Below are positions 11,890-23,194 of a DNA stretch of 64,000 nucleotides, one piece after another; the first letter of the stretch is position 1, and each line of letters starts with the position of its first letter. The notes beneath the pieces are model-generated. The model worked only from the letters and a program-made list of their open reading frames with translations. It was not told the DNA's origin and searched no databases. A program made the position numbers and the translations under genes. The stretch comes from Zopfochytrium polystomum. Taxonomy: Eukaryota; Chytridiomycota; Chytridiomycetes; Chytridiales; Chytridiaceae. The stretch is from positions 54,670 through 118,669 of the forward strand of contig JAIVFJ010000199.1 of assembly GCA_025765615.1 (NCBI GenBank), in the 5' to 3' direction.

Positions 11890-13085
11890 ACAACACTTCG
11901 CTAAACAATCTTACAAACCTGTTGTTTTCCACTGTCCGGAAGGCTCGTTGGCAAGACATTCAACACTAATTTCGGCTTGATTGGCGGTGGTGGGGGTGAA
12001 GTGGGCTTGTTGATGATAGGTGGAGTAGGTTGTGGGAAGTCAAGGGTGGTGACGTCGATTTCTTCGGTTCGTTTCTCTGGTTGCGTGAAAACTGGCGCCG
12101 AAGCCGCAGCAACGACAAGAGTGTCAAAAACGGGATCAGGGGGAATGTGGTGAAGGGGTGGGGTTGGTGACGGAAGCCGTGGTGGTGGCAAGTGGGGGTG
12201 GTGGAGGTGGAGGTGGAGGTGGAGGTGTGGTACGTAAGGATCGTACAACACCTCCGCGAACTTAAGCAAATATGCTTTCACTTTCCGGTCGGGATGCTCT
12301 CTACATAACATTACTTCGAATTAATAACATTCCTTTTGATCCACTCGGTTTACTCACATCAGTAGTCTCCACAGTTTGCTGCCTAGCGCGGTATCAGCAA
12401 CCAGTCTCTTTCTCAACTGCTTCCATTCCGATTGGCGGCGGGCTAAGGCTTCTTCGTTGAACAAGGCTGAAGATTCTGGCCTGGCATTCTGACCCAGCCC
12501 ATCAACATTTTCGTTGTCTTGCTCCTTTGTCTTTGGGGGAATGTTGAGCACTTCCCCGGATGCAAGTAGAGCGTATTCCGCAAGACAACGGGCCATATGA
12601 AAACGAATCCTCGGGCACGGGTCCTGGCCAACAATTGCGAGGAAGTAATGCAAAACCTTCGAATACCTCAATCCATCGAGAACTAAAATGGCATCGAGAG
12701 ATCGCTGCCGAACTAACGAGAAGTTTCCAGGCCTTCCAAACCTCAGTTTTCAAAGGACTAAAAGCACGCCGGATAGTCGCCTACCTTGTGAACGGGAGAA
12801 AGAACTCCAAATCAGTTGAAATTAACCCGGCAACTGTTCAGTTTGTTAGCGCCTAGACGATTCTGGTCGATCGAAACGATCAATCTCATTGGCTTTTCCG
12901 AGAGGCAGCTGACAGTTATCAGATTATGATATGACGCCAGCAGGGGATCCAGCGTCAGATAGCGAAGAATCTCCTGTCGTGCATCTTCAAAACTTCAAAA
13001 CGGGCTCTGTTTTCTTCTCAGCCGAAGTGGTCTGTCGGATGGACCTCTTCCGGGTCCTCCTCATAAACACTGTCGTTTCCTTCCA
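11890..13085 (-). pseudogene. TAF2-like gene fragment carried inside the copia element
   Basis: Minus-strand reading gives RQEILRYLTLDPLLASYHNL, then LISTDLEFFLPFTR, then (after an apparent intron with a GTAGGC donor) FGRPGNFSLVRQRSLDAILV, YFLAIVGQDPCPRIRFHMAR and, after another interruption, HPDRKVKAYLLKFAEVLYDP, ending in a Pro-rich tail. This succession matches the C-terminal HEAT-like region of TAF2, the largest TFIID subunit, as I remember it. The presence of intron-like gaps means the captured copy came from genomic DNA, not spliced mRNA. It has no start, and both ends fuse to copia sequence, so it is not a functional gene. Confidence 0.6.
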
Positions 13086-13099
13086 GCTCCTGCCTTTGC

Positions 13100-14595
13100 A
13101 GAGACATAATAGAATGTCAGCATATCATCTACAAACAATAGGACTGCCATAAAGTCTGGATTCCCTAGCTCCCTTTAGGAAGAGGCAAGGGTCGTGCTTT
13201 GATGGTTGGAATCCATTCTCCTCTAACCACTTGCAAGTGGTCTTGTACGCCTGGCCTGTTTTGTCCTATACAGGGCCTTCTGTAATAGGCAATAGAGCTT
13301 CTCCCCATTTGGCCCAAATACCTCGTATCCATCTGGCTGTTCCATATAGACTTCCTCATCCATGAGTCTGTTCAAGTAAGCTGCTCAAATATCACTTTGG
13401 TGAATATCCATGTCAAACTCCAGAGCCTGTACAAGCATCAGCTGAAAGGTCGGCGCTTGTGCTGTCGGTGAGTATGTCTCAGTGTAATCAAGTCCATAAA
13501 TCTGGCTGAATCCTTGCCCAACCAGCCTCGCCTTCCCAACAAGTTTCAATCTGCGTCTTTCTGCGTTTCCAGGTGCCACTTTGACCCAATAGGTTTGTGA
13601 CCTGGTGGGAGTGGTTTCAATGTCCACGTCCCATATTCGTCAAGTGTTTTCATCTGCTTATCCATAGCAGCTTTCCAACTCTTCCATTCAGGGTCACATT
13701 TGACCTCTGCAACAGAAATGAAAGCAAAGTTTGCTCTCTTTCCTTTCTTCTTGTGTTCCAGGAAATCACATGCTGCTTATTCTCGCTGAGTACGCTCACA
13801 GTCTTGTTGCATCCATATGCGCTTGCTATGGTGCTCCTGTGGTGTATGATAGCACGCACACAACCTGACTCCGCTCATTCAACTTGTTCTTGCCAGTCAA
13901 ATGCTCGGCAGGATAGCAAGCCCATCCCCAGGCTCCAAATACCCAGAGCCTCGCCAAGGCAGGTTTGATTTGAGTGAATACCTCAATAGGTGTGAGAGAG
14001 AGTCCCTTTACAGGCAATCAATTACTCACGTAAACAGCAGTGGCTAGTGCATGAGGCCACCACTTCTTATCCATCTGAGCATCGAGCAGGGTCAAGCGTG
14101 CTCAGTCCAACAAATTCCTGTTCACAATTTCCGCTTTTCCATTCTGCTCATGCTCTTAAGCGATAGGAGCTTGCAGTTTGACTCCAATTTCTTTCATCTT
14201 GTCTGCAAACCACCCCAGGTAGAATTCTTTTGCATTGTCGCACCAAATAGCTTTCAGCGTCCAGTCGCATGCTTGCTCTGCCCATTGGAGCCCCAGCATA
14301 AAATTGGCCAGTATCGCCTCCCCGACCAGCCCTTTCATGGCAAAGGCTACCTTCAGATCAGAAAAGTCATCTGTTAGGACTAGAGCCATCTCCTCGCCTT
14401 CAACACTTTTTGCCTTGATTGGTGTGAAATCCATGTGGACCAGGTCAAGCGGACGCTGTGCTCTGGGGTTCTTGGATCGTTGAAATGATAGGTGTGTAAG
14501 CTTTGCTCACTGACACACATCGCATAGCCAATCTGACTCTGGTGCAATGGGCTCAAATCCATCTTCCATTCCAGCAAGCTGCTTTGCCGCATCAT
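13100..14595 (-). pseudogene. copia integrase and reverse transcriptase remnant
   Basis: Integrase pieces are visible as LVHMDFTPIK, LVLTDDFSDLKVA, IWCDNAKEFYLGWF and EHEQNGKAEIVN, but with a stop before the last block. RT pieces are ARLVGQGFSQIYGLDYTETY, MDIHQSDI, YMEQPDGYEV and a YVDD-equivalent LLFVDDML near 13120. Several frameshifts and stops separate them. The region between VDD and RNase H is largely replaced by the TAF2-like segment. Confidence 0.8.
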
Positions 14596-14634
14596 GCGAT
14601 GCGTGGCACAGCTGCCGATGTTGGATGTCTGGTG

Positions 14635-15102
14635 TCAACAGAACCTTGCTTGTTGACTTTGAAGGTGTCGCATGCCTCTAGCAGTTATCTGCATCACCAG
14701 TTTTCGTCCAACAAGCTTCCGAACGAGTACTTTGGCATTCTTCGTCTGATAGGCAATACGTTCCCCCTTCCCATGCAACTCAAGGCCAGCAAGGGTGAGA
14801 GGTGTGTGGGATACTAGATTGGCTGTGATGTTGGGGCAGTATTGTACTCCCAGCAGTGTGACTTCCACCGTTTTTCCTGACAAAATTGTTGAGTCAAATA
14901 CAACATTCCCCTCAGCAACAATCTTGAGCGGTTTTCCATTTCCAATAGTGACCTTGTCTGACATTTCCCTGTAGGTGCCCGGAATGAAGAAACAGGGGTC
15001 GTTTGTGAGGTGGTATAGCGCACCACTGTCATGTGACCAAACATCCTTGCTTGGTCCTCGCGACTTCACTGTGAAAGCGTTGCATGCATCTGACGCGTTC
15101 AC
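14635..15102 (-). pseudogene. copia protease / gag-pre-integrase remnant
   Basis: A 155-codon frame holds WSHDSGALYHLTND, the DSG active-site block of copia proteases, followed by ITANLVSHTPLTLAGLE (the usual NLLSV...L region). It ends before the His/Cys integrase finger, which continues in another frame. Confidence 0.75.
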
Positions 15103-15453
15103 TTTGCTCTTAGCTTTGGTGAGTTCATCACCTTGCTTTGGTCCTTTCCTGCTGCACTCTGCAGTCCTTGCGCGGGTTGTAAACAGTCTACTCTGAGTGA
15201 GTGAGTGGAAGGAGTGAATGAAGTGGAGATGTGTGTTTGTGGGTGGTCCTCCTCCCCAACTTGGAGAGAAAGAGAAAAAAAACTCTGTTATGAATTATTG
15301 ATACATGATGATGATATACACGCTGTAATAGTTGCTAGGCAAGCGTGACTGGCACAGGGTAAAAACCTCTCCTATATTATCTGCTTGAGCAGAGGAGGAG
15401 GAGGAAAACTGTTGACACCATGTTTCTGTTCCACTTAATACTCGGAGTATTTT

Positions 15454-15852
15454 TCAACAGTGCAAGCCATTGTCGTACTTTGGCGACAACAGTTGTTCCA
15501 ATGTATTCATAGTTGTTGACACAGTAACCGTTGCGTAGACCTCCTTCAGGTGTTCATACATCTTGTAGGCAGTCGTGCATCCGCTTAATAGGTCTCTAGA
15601 TGCCCTTGGTAGCTTTCCAAGTAGCCAGCTTTGAGCTTGTGTGTCGTGCTTTTTTCTTGTCAGCGCATTCACCACATATGCAGCCTTAACAGTATCATCA
15701 GAACCTGTGTATGTGTCATTTTCACCCTCTACGACATAGAGCATTTCCTTGACTTCCAAAAAAGTTGTGAATAGCCGGTTGAAGTCAGGCCAGTTGTCTG
15801 TTGACGCCTCAAACTCCAGAATATTTTCGTACTCCTTGTCCGTCATCATCAT
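15454..15852 (-). pseudogene. copia gag (UBN2-like) fragment
   Basis: A 132-codon frame begins MMMTDKEYENILEFEASTDN and includes NWPDFNRLFTTFLEVKE and AYKMYEHLKEVYATVT, the pattern of copia/UBN2 gag proteins. It lacks a CCHC knuckle, so the gag is truncated. Confidence 0.7.
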
Positions 15853-16023
15853 CAGTAGATTTTCCTTGTGGCGATCTGATCACAACGACGCGGTTGTGAT
15901 TGACAACAGCTGTGTGATCTGTCACTCCAATTTTGCTGCAGTCGATCTCGTCGTCTGCAACTTCACCCGATCCTGCCCTGGCGCTGGCCGTTCGCTCTCC
16001 TGATGGAAGTAGTGCTGATAACG

Positions 16024-16199
16024 TGTGAGTGCTGCTGCTAACTCCGTGAGAGCCCACGGAGATTGTGTCGTGTGCTGCGACGCAGGGATTCGTTGTTCAA
16101 CTTTTTTCTCTTTGATTGATTTTTCTCTTACAAGTTGTCCTTTCAGAACGACGACAACGACGACAACAACGCAGAGAAGTGCAAGCATGAACTCCCACA
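16024..16199 (-). repeat. 5' LTR of the copia element (176 bp)
   Basis: It is the partner of 10976-11121. Its outer flank is the second copy of CGCTC. The sequence just inside reads CGTTATCAGCAC on the sense strand, weakly like a methionine-tRNA primer site. Confidence 0.85.
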
Positions 16200-16204
16200 C
16201 GCTC

Positions 16205-16684
16205 CCTCTTGACTGAATTTTGATTCAAGGAGCATTTTACTTCGGCAAAATTGATAACAATATATTCGCCGGAGTTGGCCGCAAACATCCGTCGCCTTTA
16301 TATAATCTTTGGCTCATTGGGTATCAGCGGCAAATGCCTCGTTGGACCAGGGAATTCGGCTATGTCACAAGTAAGGCAAGAGGCAGAGGGCATTTCATTT
16401 ATGTCGCATCGAGCACAGAAACGGCCTTCCAACCGCCTGGATTATCCAAGTGCGAAGGCTCGCAAGTGTCAAACGTCCAAATTCAACGAAGCATTGCAAG
16501 ATCTTGGAGCGCCAATCCTTGGGCCTCGACATTTTAGACCCCCCAATCGTCATCTCTCTTGGTACACTGATGGATTGCTTCCACTTTTACAAAGTCTACA
16601 AGGAGCCTCGGGACAGTGCGAGGTCAAAAGCCGGAGTCAACACTGGATGTCTGTTATTTTAAGGATTTTGCACGCGATCAGAGT
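16205..16684 (+). other. Candidate continuation of the host gene after the copia insertion
   Basis: A plus-strand stretch starting near 16221 reads FYFGKIDNNIFAGVGRKH and on to QMPRWTREFGYVTS before a possible donor. Later frames give RKCQTSKFNEALQDLGAPIL and an overlapping LDILDPPIVISLGTLMDCF. These have coding character but change frame, so the splicing is unclear. No family recognised. Confidence 0.3.
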
Positions 16685-16827
16685 GTAACCCGATAGGCGC
16701 TAAGGGGAAGGTCACTGGTGCATCTAGTTGAGCCGTTGCAGTGACTGCCCCTCGGAGATCAACCAATTTATTACCTTCACGCAAAAATGGTGTTTTTTCA
16801 TTCCTTTCTTTGTTTGGCGTTTGAGAA

Positions 16828-19800
16828 ATGCGCATCCTCTGCTTGCATGGATCTTCACAGACGGGCGATGTGTTTCGCGAGCGACTAAGCTCAAAGCGTA
16901 GCGGCAGCAGCGGTGGCGGCACCAGCTTTGAAGGCGAGGTCGCTGCTGCCGCCGCTGCTGCCGCATCCCTTCCGGATGTGCGCAGCGGGTCAGTGTCGTA
17001 CGTCTATCCTGACGGGCCAATAGTTCTCCCTCTGGCACCCGGCAACCAGATCGCCATGCGCTCGTGGTTTGCGTCGACAAGACCGCAACACGCAGACAGT
17101 TCTCCCGATGGGAGAGAGCTGGACGAACCGTCCGAGACGTGCGTGTGCAAGAGTGTCGAGTACCTAAAGAACGTGTGGAGGCGCTACGGCCCGTTCGACG
17201 GCGTGATCGGGTTCAGGTTTGTTTGGCCGAATCCTTTCCACAACGAAACGGTCCGATAATGAAATCCAACCTTTCTCCTCATCGTTCCAAACAACAAACA
17301 GTGCTGGGGCCCTCATGGCGTCGGTGCTATGCTTGTTGCCTGAGCTATTTCCCATTTCGTTTGCCGTGATCGTCGGATGCCCCAACCGAACACTCTGTGA
17401 CCACATCCCTGCCCTCCCCGGTGTGAACCCGCCACCATATCTCAGAACGCTGCACGTCCTCGGCAGTGAAGACACCCTAGTCCCTCCAGCTGAGTCGGAG
17501 GCATGGGTGGAGAGGCTCTGTTTCCCGGACCCAGCTTTCTTGCGTCACGGGCAAGGACATGTGGTACCAGGGCGCTCAGCCGACCTAAAGCAGCTCGCTT
17601 CGTGGGTCGTCGATGTTGGAATGTCCGTGCGGGAAGAGCTTCGAGAGTCCCAGGTGGAGGAGGCCGAGGCGCTAGCAGCGATTTTCGGTGATGACTTCGC
17701 GACCTCGACCGCGGGATCCGCCGCTGTCGCGAAAGATGCAACGAACGTTGCGGGCGTCGCCCAGGGCTTTGGCAACGAGGAAAGTGGGTTTGGAGTTACC
17801 GTATGGAGGATCAGAATAGCACCGCAGCGCGTCGATGCTGGAGACGGTTGCCCTTGGGCCGGCGCTTCGTTTCATCTAATTGCCCGTATTGGACCGGTAA
17901 CATTTTGCCTTGTTCGGTCCAAACGGGGTCGTCTAACTGAGCCTTCTACATTTGAACAGACTTACCCTTCCACGATTCCTCACATTTATCTGGAACACAA
18001 CCTCAGCATGCGCGAATTCCCATCACACGTCAGTGCCGCCGCCAACAGCCTTATTCAAAAAGTGATAGCTGAGTCGCTGGGGGCTCCGATGTTGTACTCT
18101 GTAGCGTCAGCCGTCACTCAGTTTTTAGAGGAGGAGCCCTTCAATTTGACCGATGCGGCTCCCATCGACGGTCTTTCCTGCGATTCAGGGACGCTGGAAG
18201 GCGACACTGCACAAGAAGAGGAGGACCTCTCAGTCACAACAGCTTCTTCAACGGCCCAGCCATTCAAATCGAAATCCTCCCGTGGCCACTGGCGGCATAC
18301 CATCGGACTGATAGGCAAGCCATCGGCCGGAAAATCCACTTTCTTCAACGCGGCCGCTCGGTCGCCGCTAGCGCGGGTCGCTCCGCACCCGTTTACGACC
18401 ATCGATCCGCAGCGTGCGGGCGCATGGTGGGAGCTTCCGGCTGAGTGGGTACCGACACAGCTGCACGTGCAACAACAGCAACAAAATGAGCAACTTGGAC
18501 ACGGCGACCGACAGACGCGATGGCTCATGCCGTGCTGGATCAAGGACGTCGCGGGACTGGTTCCGGGCGCCTGCGAAGGACGAGGTCGGGGCAACGCGTT
18601 CTTGAACGACCTGTGCGACGCGGACGTTCTGCTGCACGTCGTCGACGGCTCGGGCCTTAGCGATGACGACGGCAACATTTTGTCAGCCGATCTCGATGCC
18701 GCGGCAGCCGACACGGATGCCGCCGGCGGCGGCGGGGCGGACAGCGAGCGGACCGATCCACTGCACGACGTCAGATGGATCGCCGAAGAGCTGCGTCGCT
18801 GGGTACTCGGAAACCTTGAGCGCAAGTGGGACGGCGTGATGAAACGACCGTCGCGACTGCCGGGGCTGTTTACGGGGTACCAGTGTCCTCTTGCGCTGGT
18901 GCACGAGTGCGTCCGGGAGGCCGGGATCGGCGACCCAGCGACTCTGGCACCGCAGGCCGCGCGGACAGCGTGGGCTTGGCCTCGCGCTGCGGAGCGGGTT
19001 GTCGATGTATTTCTGCGCCGCCGGTTCCCGATGCTTGTCGTCCTGAACAAGGTGGATCTTCCGGGCGCCGCCGAGCGCGTGGCCCGGACGGCGCGGGCGT
19101 TGCGCGACGAGGGCGGTGAGGCGGTGCCGGTATGCGCAGCGGCTGAAGCATGGCTTCAAGCACAGGCGAGGGCAGGGAAGCTGGTGTATACGCCGGGGGA
19201 CGGCGGGTTTGGGTTAATTGTGGTCGGTGGCGACGGCCTGGATGCTGCGGAACTGGCGCGGGCGGAGCGAGTTCTCGCGGCATATGGATCGACGGGTGTT
19301 CTCAAAGCCCTCACGACGGCGGTGATGCTGAGGCCACCCGTGGTATGCTTTCCCGTCAAAGACCTTGATACACTGCAGGCGGTCGTGGGCAACAACGGGA
19401 GCTCGGCACCAATTGACCACCAGCCCGGCGAGGACAACGACGACGAGCAAGATGACGACGGAGCGGAGGACGGGAACGGCGCGGACGCCGAGACGACTCA
19501 GCTGCTCCGTGACCTGAGCCTGGTGGAGCGGCAGCTGGCCGAGGGAGCGGGACTCGCCAAGGCCTCACGGACCGCCGAGGGAAAGCGTCCCTCTGAAAAC
19601 CGCGCCGCACCGGGGCTGTCCCTCAAGCCTGGCACGACAGTGACCGACGTGTTTGATCTAATACGGTCGCTGTCTCCGAGCACGGGCTCGCAGTTTGTAC
19701 GGGCTGAGGCCCAGGCTCTGGACGGCTCAGGGCGGAGACCAGTGAAAAAGGAAGCAGAGATTGAATGGCCCACCAGCGTTGTATTGCGCATTTGGAGTAA

Positions 19801-19885
19801 CCGTCGCAGCCGATGGCAAAAGGGTGGAGGGAAGCCTAAACCAAGCGCCGCTGGGACAGCTCCTGCAAAGAAGGGTGGAAAATAA
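16828..19885 (+). CDS. Fusion: FSH1 serine hydrolase, RWD domain, Obg/MJ1332-type GTPase
   Basis: Exons 16828-17216, 17302-17896 and 17960-19885 give a single 969-residue frame. Residues 1-225 are an FSH1-type alpha/beta hydrolase: start MRILCLHGSSQTGDVFR, nucleophile motif GFSAG with Ser130 formed across intron 1, Asp187 in LGSEDT and His216 in GHVVP. Residues about 245-400 are an RWD domain (QVEEAEALAAIFGDDF, YPSTIPHIYLEHN, APMLYSVASAVTQFLEEE). From about 440 there is an Obg-class GTPase: P-loop GKPSAGKST (447-455), G3 DVAGLVPGACEGRGRGNAF (from 524), G4 NKVD (691-694), then a TGS-like end (LSLKPGTTVTDVFDLI). The GTPase part resembles the archaeal MJ1332-like family, known to me as stand-alone proteins in fungi. 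The 25-residue acidic insert near 830 is unusual. A fusion of all three is not known to me. Confidence 0.85.
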
Positions 19886-19971
19886 ATAGATCATTGCAAT
19901 CCTGTGTGACAGTGATCAACCAGGTGCGGAACGTATGACGAACGGGGATTCGAAGTCCAGTCCTAAGCACG

Positions 19972-20564
19972 TGTGAGAGTGAGATGTGTGAGCACGAGTG
20001 CGATGCGATGAAGCCTGTCGGTTGAATGATTGTGCCGACGCAGCCCGGCAGGGTGCGTGTACGATCGCAGGTGTTTCTGCGTGCGAGTTCCTGCTGGCGT
20101 CCTTCCGACCCCTACATAGTCGACTCCCTTCTCTCTCTCCCCCTCGTTGCTTGCGACAACAAGGGCTCCTGCAGCACCGTCTGCGACAAGGGGCGCTAGG
20201 TCGCGCCCTGTCTGTCCCGTCACTATTAACCGCTCCTGCTGTATTTGAGATTAGGTTCCTGAGATAAAAAACCCCATTTCCCTTGGGAGTGCCCTTCCGT
20301 TTCCCCTCGCATCAGCCTGCAGCCACGCGAGTAATTGGTGCTCCAGGACCGATCCCTCAGAGGATTGTCCCTCTGAATGCTCATTCTTTGTGTTTGAGAC
20401 CCCTGTACGACAGATCTGTAGGGATACTTTGTGGACTGGGCAAGTAGTAGGGTTGAAACACCCCCTAGACAACAGCCCGATAAAGTTGGTTTAGCCTGTT
20501 ATTTGCTTTCCCTCACTCTAGGGGCTGGATCCCAGGGTCAAAGGAGTGAGTATAGTCTCACACA
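19972..20564 (+). repeat. Left arm of a ~590-bp inverted repeat
   Basis: This arm recurs in inverse orientation at 37438-38333. Matching landmarks include tgtgagagtgagatgtgtga, the gatcgcaggtgtttctgcg block and gggctggatcccagggtcaa. The right arm is interrupted by a solo LTR; this arm is the uninterrupted version. The arms enclose about 17 kb, including a Tnp2-type transposase remnant, so they may be terminal repeats of a large DNA transposon. I found no clear target duplication at the outer ends. Confidence 0.75.
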
Positions 20565-21228
20565 AGTGCAAGGTCTCTGGAAGCCTGATCATCAAAGCTG
20601 ACTGAGCTGTTTCATTCTCCTTGATGAAGGTGGCGTGCATCTTCAGCACAGCATTCATTAACTCTGATGAAGTCATGATGTGATGCTGAATCCGGTACTT
20701 GACAGTTGCTTCAACAGCCACAACTGGTCCAGCATTAGCTTGCTCTGCGACAGTCGGTACATAGAGATAGTTTGGTGAGAGTTTTTCACCAGCCTTTGGC
20801 TCTGGTGTGCTGTGCCCACCATTTCGACAGTGCAACCAGAAATGCCATCCGTCCCACTGATGTTTGGGTAGGTGTGTGACGTATGTATGGTAGGCCTCCT
20901 TGTTGCAGAAAGGTCTCTCACGAGGGAATAGGTCTGTCTGCATTAGGTCCTGAATTCCCTTTTCACCAATAACATTGATCTGAAGGTTGCTAATAATGTC
21001 ATTGAATTCCGTCAGCATCTTGCCAGTGAACATGCCAACAAACGAGTTTAGGTTGGACGACATTGTGTTGCGCGTAGTGATGATTCTGTTGAAGGAGAAA
21101 ACCAGTAGCTGGAAAATTTGGAGGAGTTGCTCGACAGTCCAGCTGTGACAAATAGTGACTCTAGGAGTTGTTTGATACTCTACTTGATGGAGAAATGGTC
21201 CAGAATAGAAAATGTGTGTTGCACACAA
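20518..21228 (-). CDS. Unidentified 236-codon frame touching the inverted repeat
   Basis: An uninterrupted frame starts MCATHIFYSGPFLHQVEYQT and ends within the inverted repeat (TILTPLTLGSSP). It is rich in His and Thr, with segments such as KHQWDGWHFWLHCRNGG and NAVLKMHATFIKENETAQSA. I recognise no family. Its position, with its 3' end in the repeat arm, suggests an accessory gene of the surrounding transposon-like element. Its end sequence also appears at 37440-37480 because of the inverted repeat. Confidence 0.4.
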   Translation of the reverse strand: MCATHIFYSGPFLHQVEYQTTPRVTICHSWTVEQLLQIFQLLVFSFNRIITTRNTMSSNLNSFVGMFTGKMLTEFNDIISNLQINVIGEKGIQDLMQTDLFPRERPFCNKEAYHTYVTHLPKHQWDGWHFWLHCRNGGHSTPEPKAGEKLSPNYLYVPTVAEQANAGPVVAVEATVKYRIQHHIMTSSELMNAVLKMHATFIKENETAQSALMIRLPETLHLCETILTPLTLGSSP

Positions 21229-21647
21229 ATGCTTGTTGCAAGCTGATAGATGGATGGAAAATTCTGAAATCGGAACAACAAGTTGGCACTGTTGAAGAGC
21301 AACTGTGTGCCGAATTTCAGGCCGAGAATTGAAGTTTTGGTGGTTTTTTCCCTTGGGGATGTTGAGATTTGAGCCTTGGAAGCCAGCTTCCTATGTCGAC
21401 AGTGGCCTCATCGCCGCTGCTGATGCAACTTACACTAAGTCAGGTAAGCAGAAAGGCCTAATCTGAATCCAACAAAAAGAGTTAGGTGAAGACAGCAGTG
21501 ATTCTAGCTTTGCTTTTCTAGGCTTTGCTGGTGAGGACAATGCGATTAGAATCACACTCAATGGGTTCAGAGAAATGTTGAACTGGGGCAGCTCACAGCA
21601 GCCCCAGGTCACCTGACTTTGTCTGAACCAATGTTGAACCAGGGACT

Positions 21648-21880
21648 GGTTGATTTGAAATGCCCCTGATGATTTCAAATCATCTTTCCTCTGTGGGAAG
21701 ACTGGTCACTGGACACAGACCTCTGGACAGACCTTGGTTGATTTGAAATGTTCCTGAAGATTTCAATTCATTTTCCCCTCTCTGTGGGGAGACTAGTGCT
21801 TGCACACTGGGCTCCACACAGAGCTTGGTTGATTTGAAATGCTCTGAATATTTCAAATCACCCTCTGTGGGAAGGGGTTT
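21648..21880 (+). repeat. Tandem ~90-bp units with internal palindromes
   Basis: Three diverged copies start at 21648, 21736 and 21827 with ggttgatttgaaatg, followed by a complementary gatttcaaat and ctctgtgggga. Each unit can form a small hairpin (tttgaaat...atttcaaa). Probably part of a transposon subterminal region. Confidence 0.6.
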
Positions 21881-23194
21881 ACAACACCTCCCCAGAGCAA
21901 AGTCCTGTCTGGAGCAGTTTGCAACTTGTTCAGATAGGCAAAACAGGAAAACAGGTCAACCTCCCTGCAGGAGTATAATTTGGGCAGAGTTTTCTTATTG
22001 AAAAAAGGACACACTCACTCCAATTTGCCAGTCCCTGTCTAAAACAAGCTCTCTTTACCCACTTGCCCTTGATCGCTTGCTACGCTCGCTCCCTTGTACA
22101 AGTTCTCAATTCAAGCCTTGGTTCCTCGACCCTTCAACCTTCTTGCAACACTGCCTCCACTCACGACGTCGCCTTCACTGCAACTTCAGGGGAGTGTTGG
22201 AGAAATGAATAGAGAGAACTTAAAGCAATTTGGTGTGCTGCTGGGGTGACTTTGTCACACAAGAAAGGACAAAATGATGGTTGGAGGTAGTGGTAGTCTG
22301 ACTTTTGGACCCCCCTTATCGAAATTGCTTGTAGCCCCTGTGTAGGCGTCGTAGCAGGGTGCGTTAGGTATCAATGGAAAGAGCAGAAGCGGCAAATTGT
22401 GTAAGGGCGTTCTCTGATCACTTCTCCCCATTGAAATGATGTCACGCAAAGTTGAGGAAGCGTTTTTGACTTCAGCAATCAATCAGATTCCGTAGGGACA
22501 ACGTAGAGAGCTCCGTGATGGCTTGTTTGGAAGAGGAGAATCAGAGCTTTCAAATGCATTTTTGCGAGCCCAGATTGAATGACAGAGTCAGCCAGGAGAG
22601 GGCGTTTTTCCCTCTGATTCCTCTGCTCCGTCTTGTTCCGCTGTCGAATTTTTTCTCGCAAAACTTTCCTGCACCCCGCCAACAGTCCAAAATACTCGCA
22701 CCTCAAACTTTTCTCTCCACTTTTTTGGAGTTCCCAGGTTTTCTCGGATTCCCCGAGGGTTTTACGGTGTCGTTTCCTCTTTCGTCTCTTCTACTGTTAT
22801 TGTTGCTCTGTTTGGCGAGGAGGAGGGGAAAGCGCGAAAACGACCCGATGAGATGCGAACAGGAAAAAAGTAGAGTCCTTCTTGTTTTACGGGAAAGTAT
22901 CAATATTGTCGAGTGTTCCAACCGGACGACTTCGACGGTGGTGCAACCAGCCCATCTGACTTAATTTTGTTTTAATAATGAGGAATCTTCAAGTGGGCGG
23001 CAAGTTGGTTGAATAGGGTCGGCCTCCTCACCTGGTAATTCATGACCAAACGATGACTTTCTTCAATGGAGAAACGATCATGCTTTCACAGGTTTGATCG
23101 CGGCTCAGGGTCGATTGAACGCTTCCTGCCAAGTCGAGAAAGTCAGTGCTCCTCTACGTCCATTTCCCCCAGGTACAAAAGCAAAACGCCCGAC
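21881..23194. other. Non-coding or decayed interval
   Basis: At 22185-22205 a purine block followed by gtgttggagaaatga resembles the polypurine-tract/LTR junction of a plus-strand copia element, but I see no partner LTR. The rest has short frames only. No gene recognised. Confidence 0.4.

Larger units (their letters stand above)
10976..16199 (-). mobile_element. Degenerate Ty1/copia LTR retrotransposon
   Basis: The element is flanked by a perfect 5-bp duplication, CGCTC, at 10971-10975 and 16200-16204. Its LTRs (10976-11121 and 16024-16199) share ends TGTGGGAG... and ...CACA on the minus strand but differ by about 30 bp in length, so the insertion is old. On the minus strand the order is gag (15852-15454), protease (15102-14635), integrase (about 14595-13826), reverse transcriptase (13627-13100) and RNase H (11674-11146), which is the copia order. 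Many stop codons and frameshifts break the pol region. A foreign TAF2-like segment sits between the RT and RNase H parts. Confidence 0.9.

Noticed and set aside
18118..19283. Several long minus-strand frames opposite the GTPase region
   Set aside because: High GC content opens antisense frames; the sense strand has conserved GTPase motifs.
22255..22964. Weak frames of 70-150 codons on both strands
   Set aside because: No motif, no consistent splice model and repeat-like composition.
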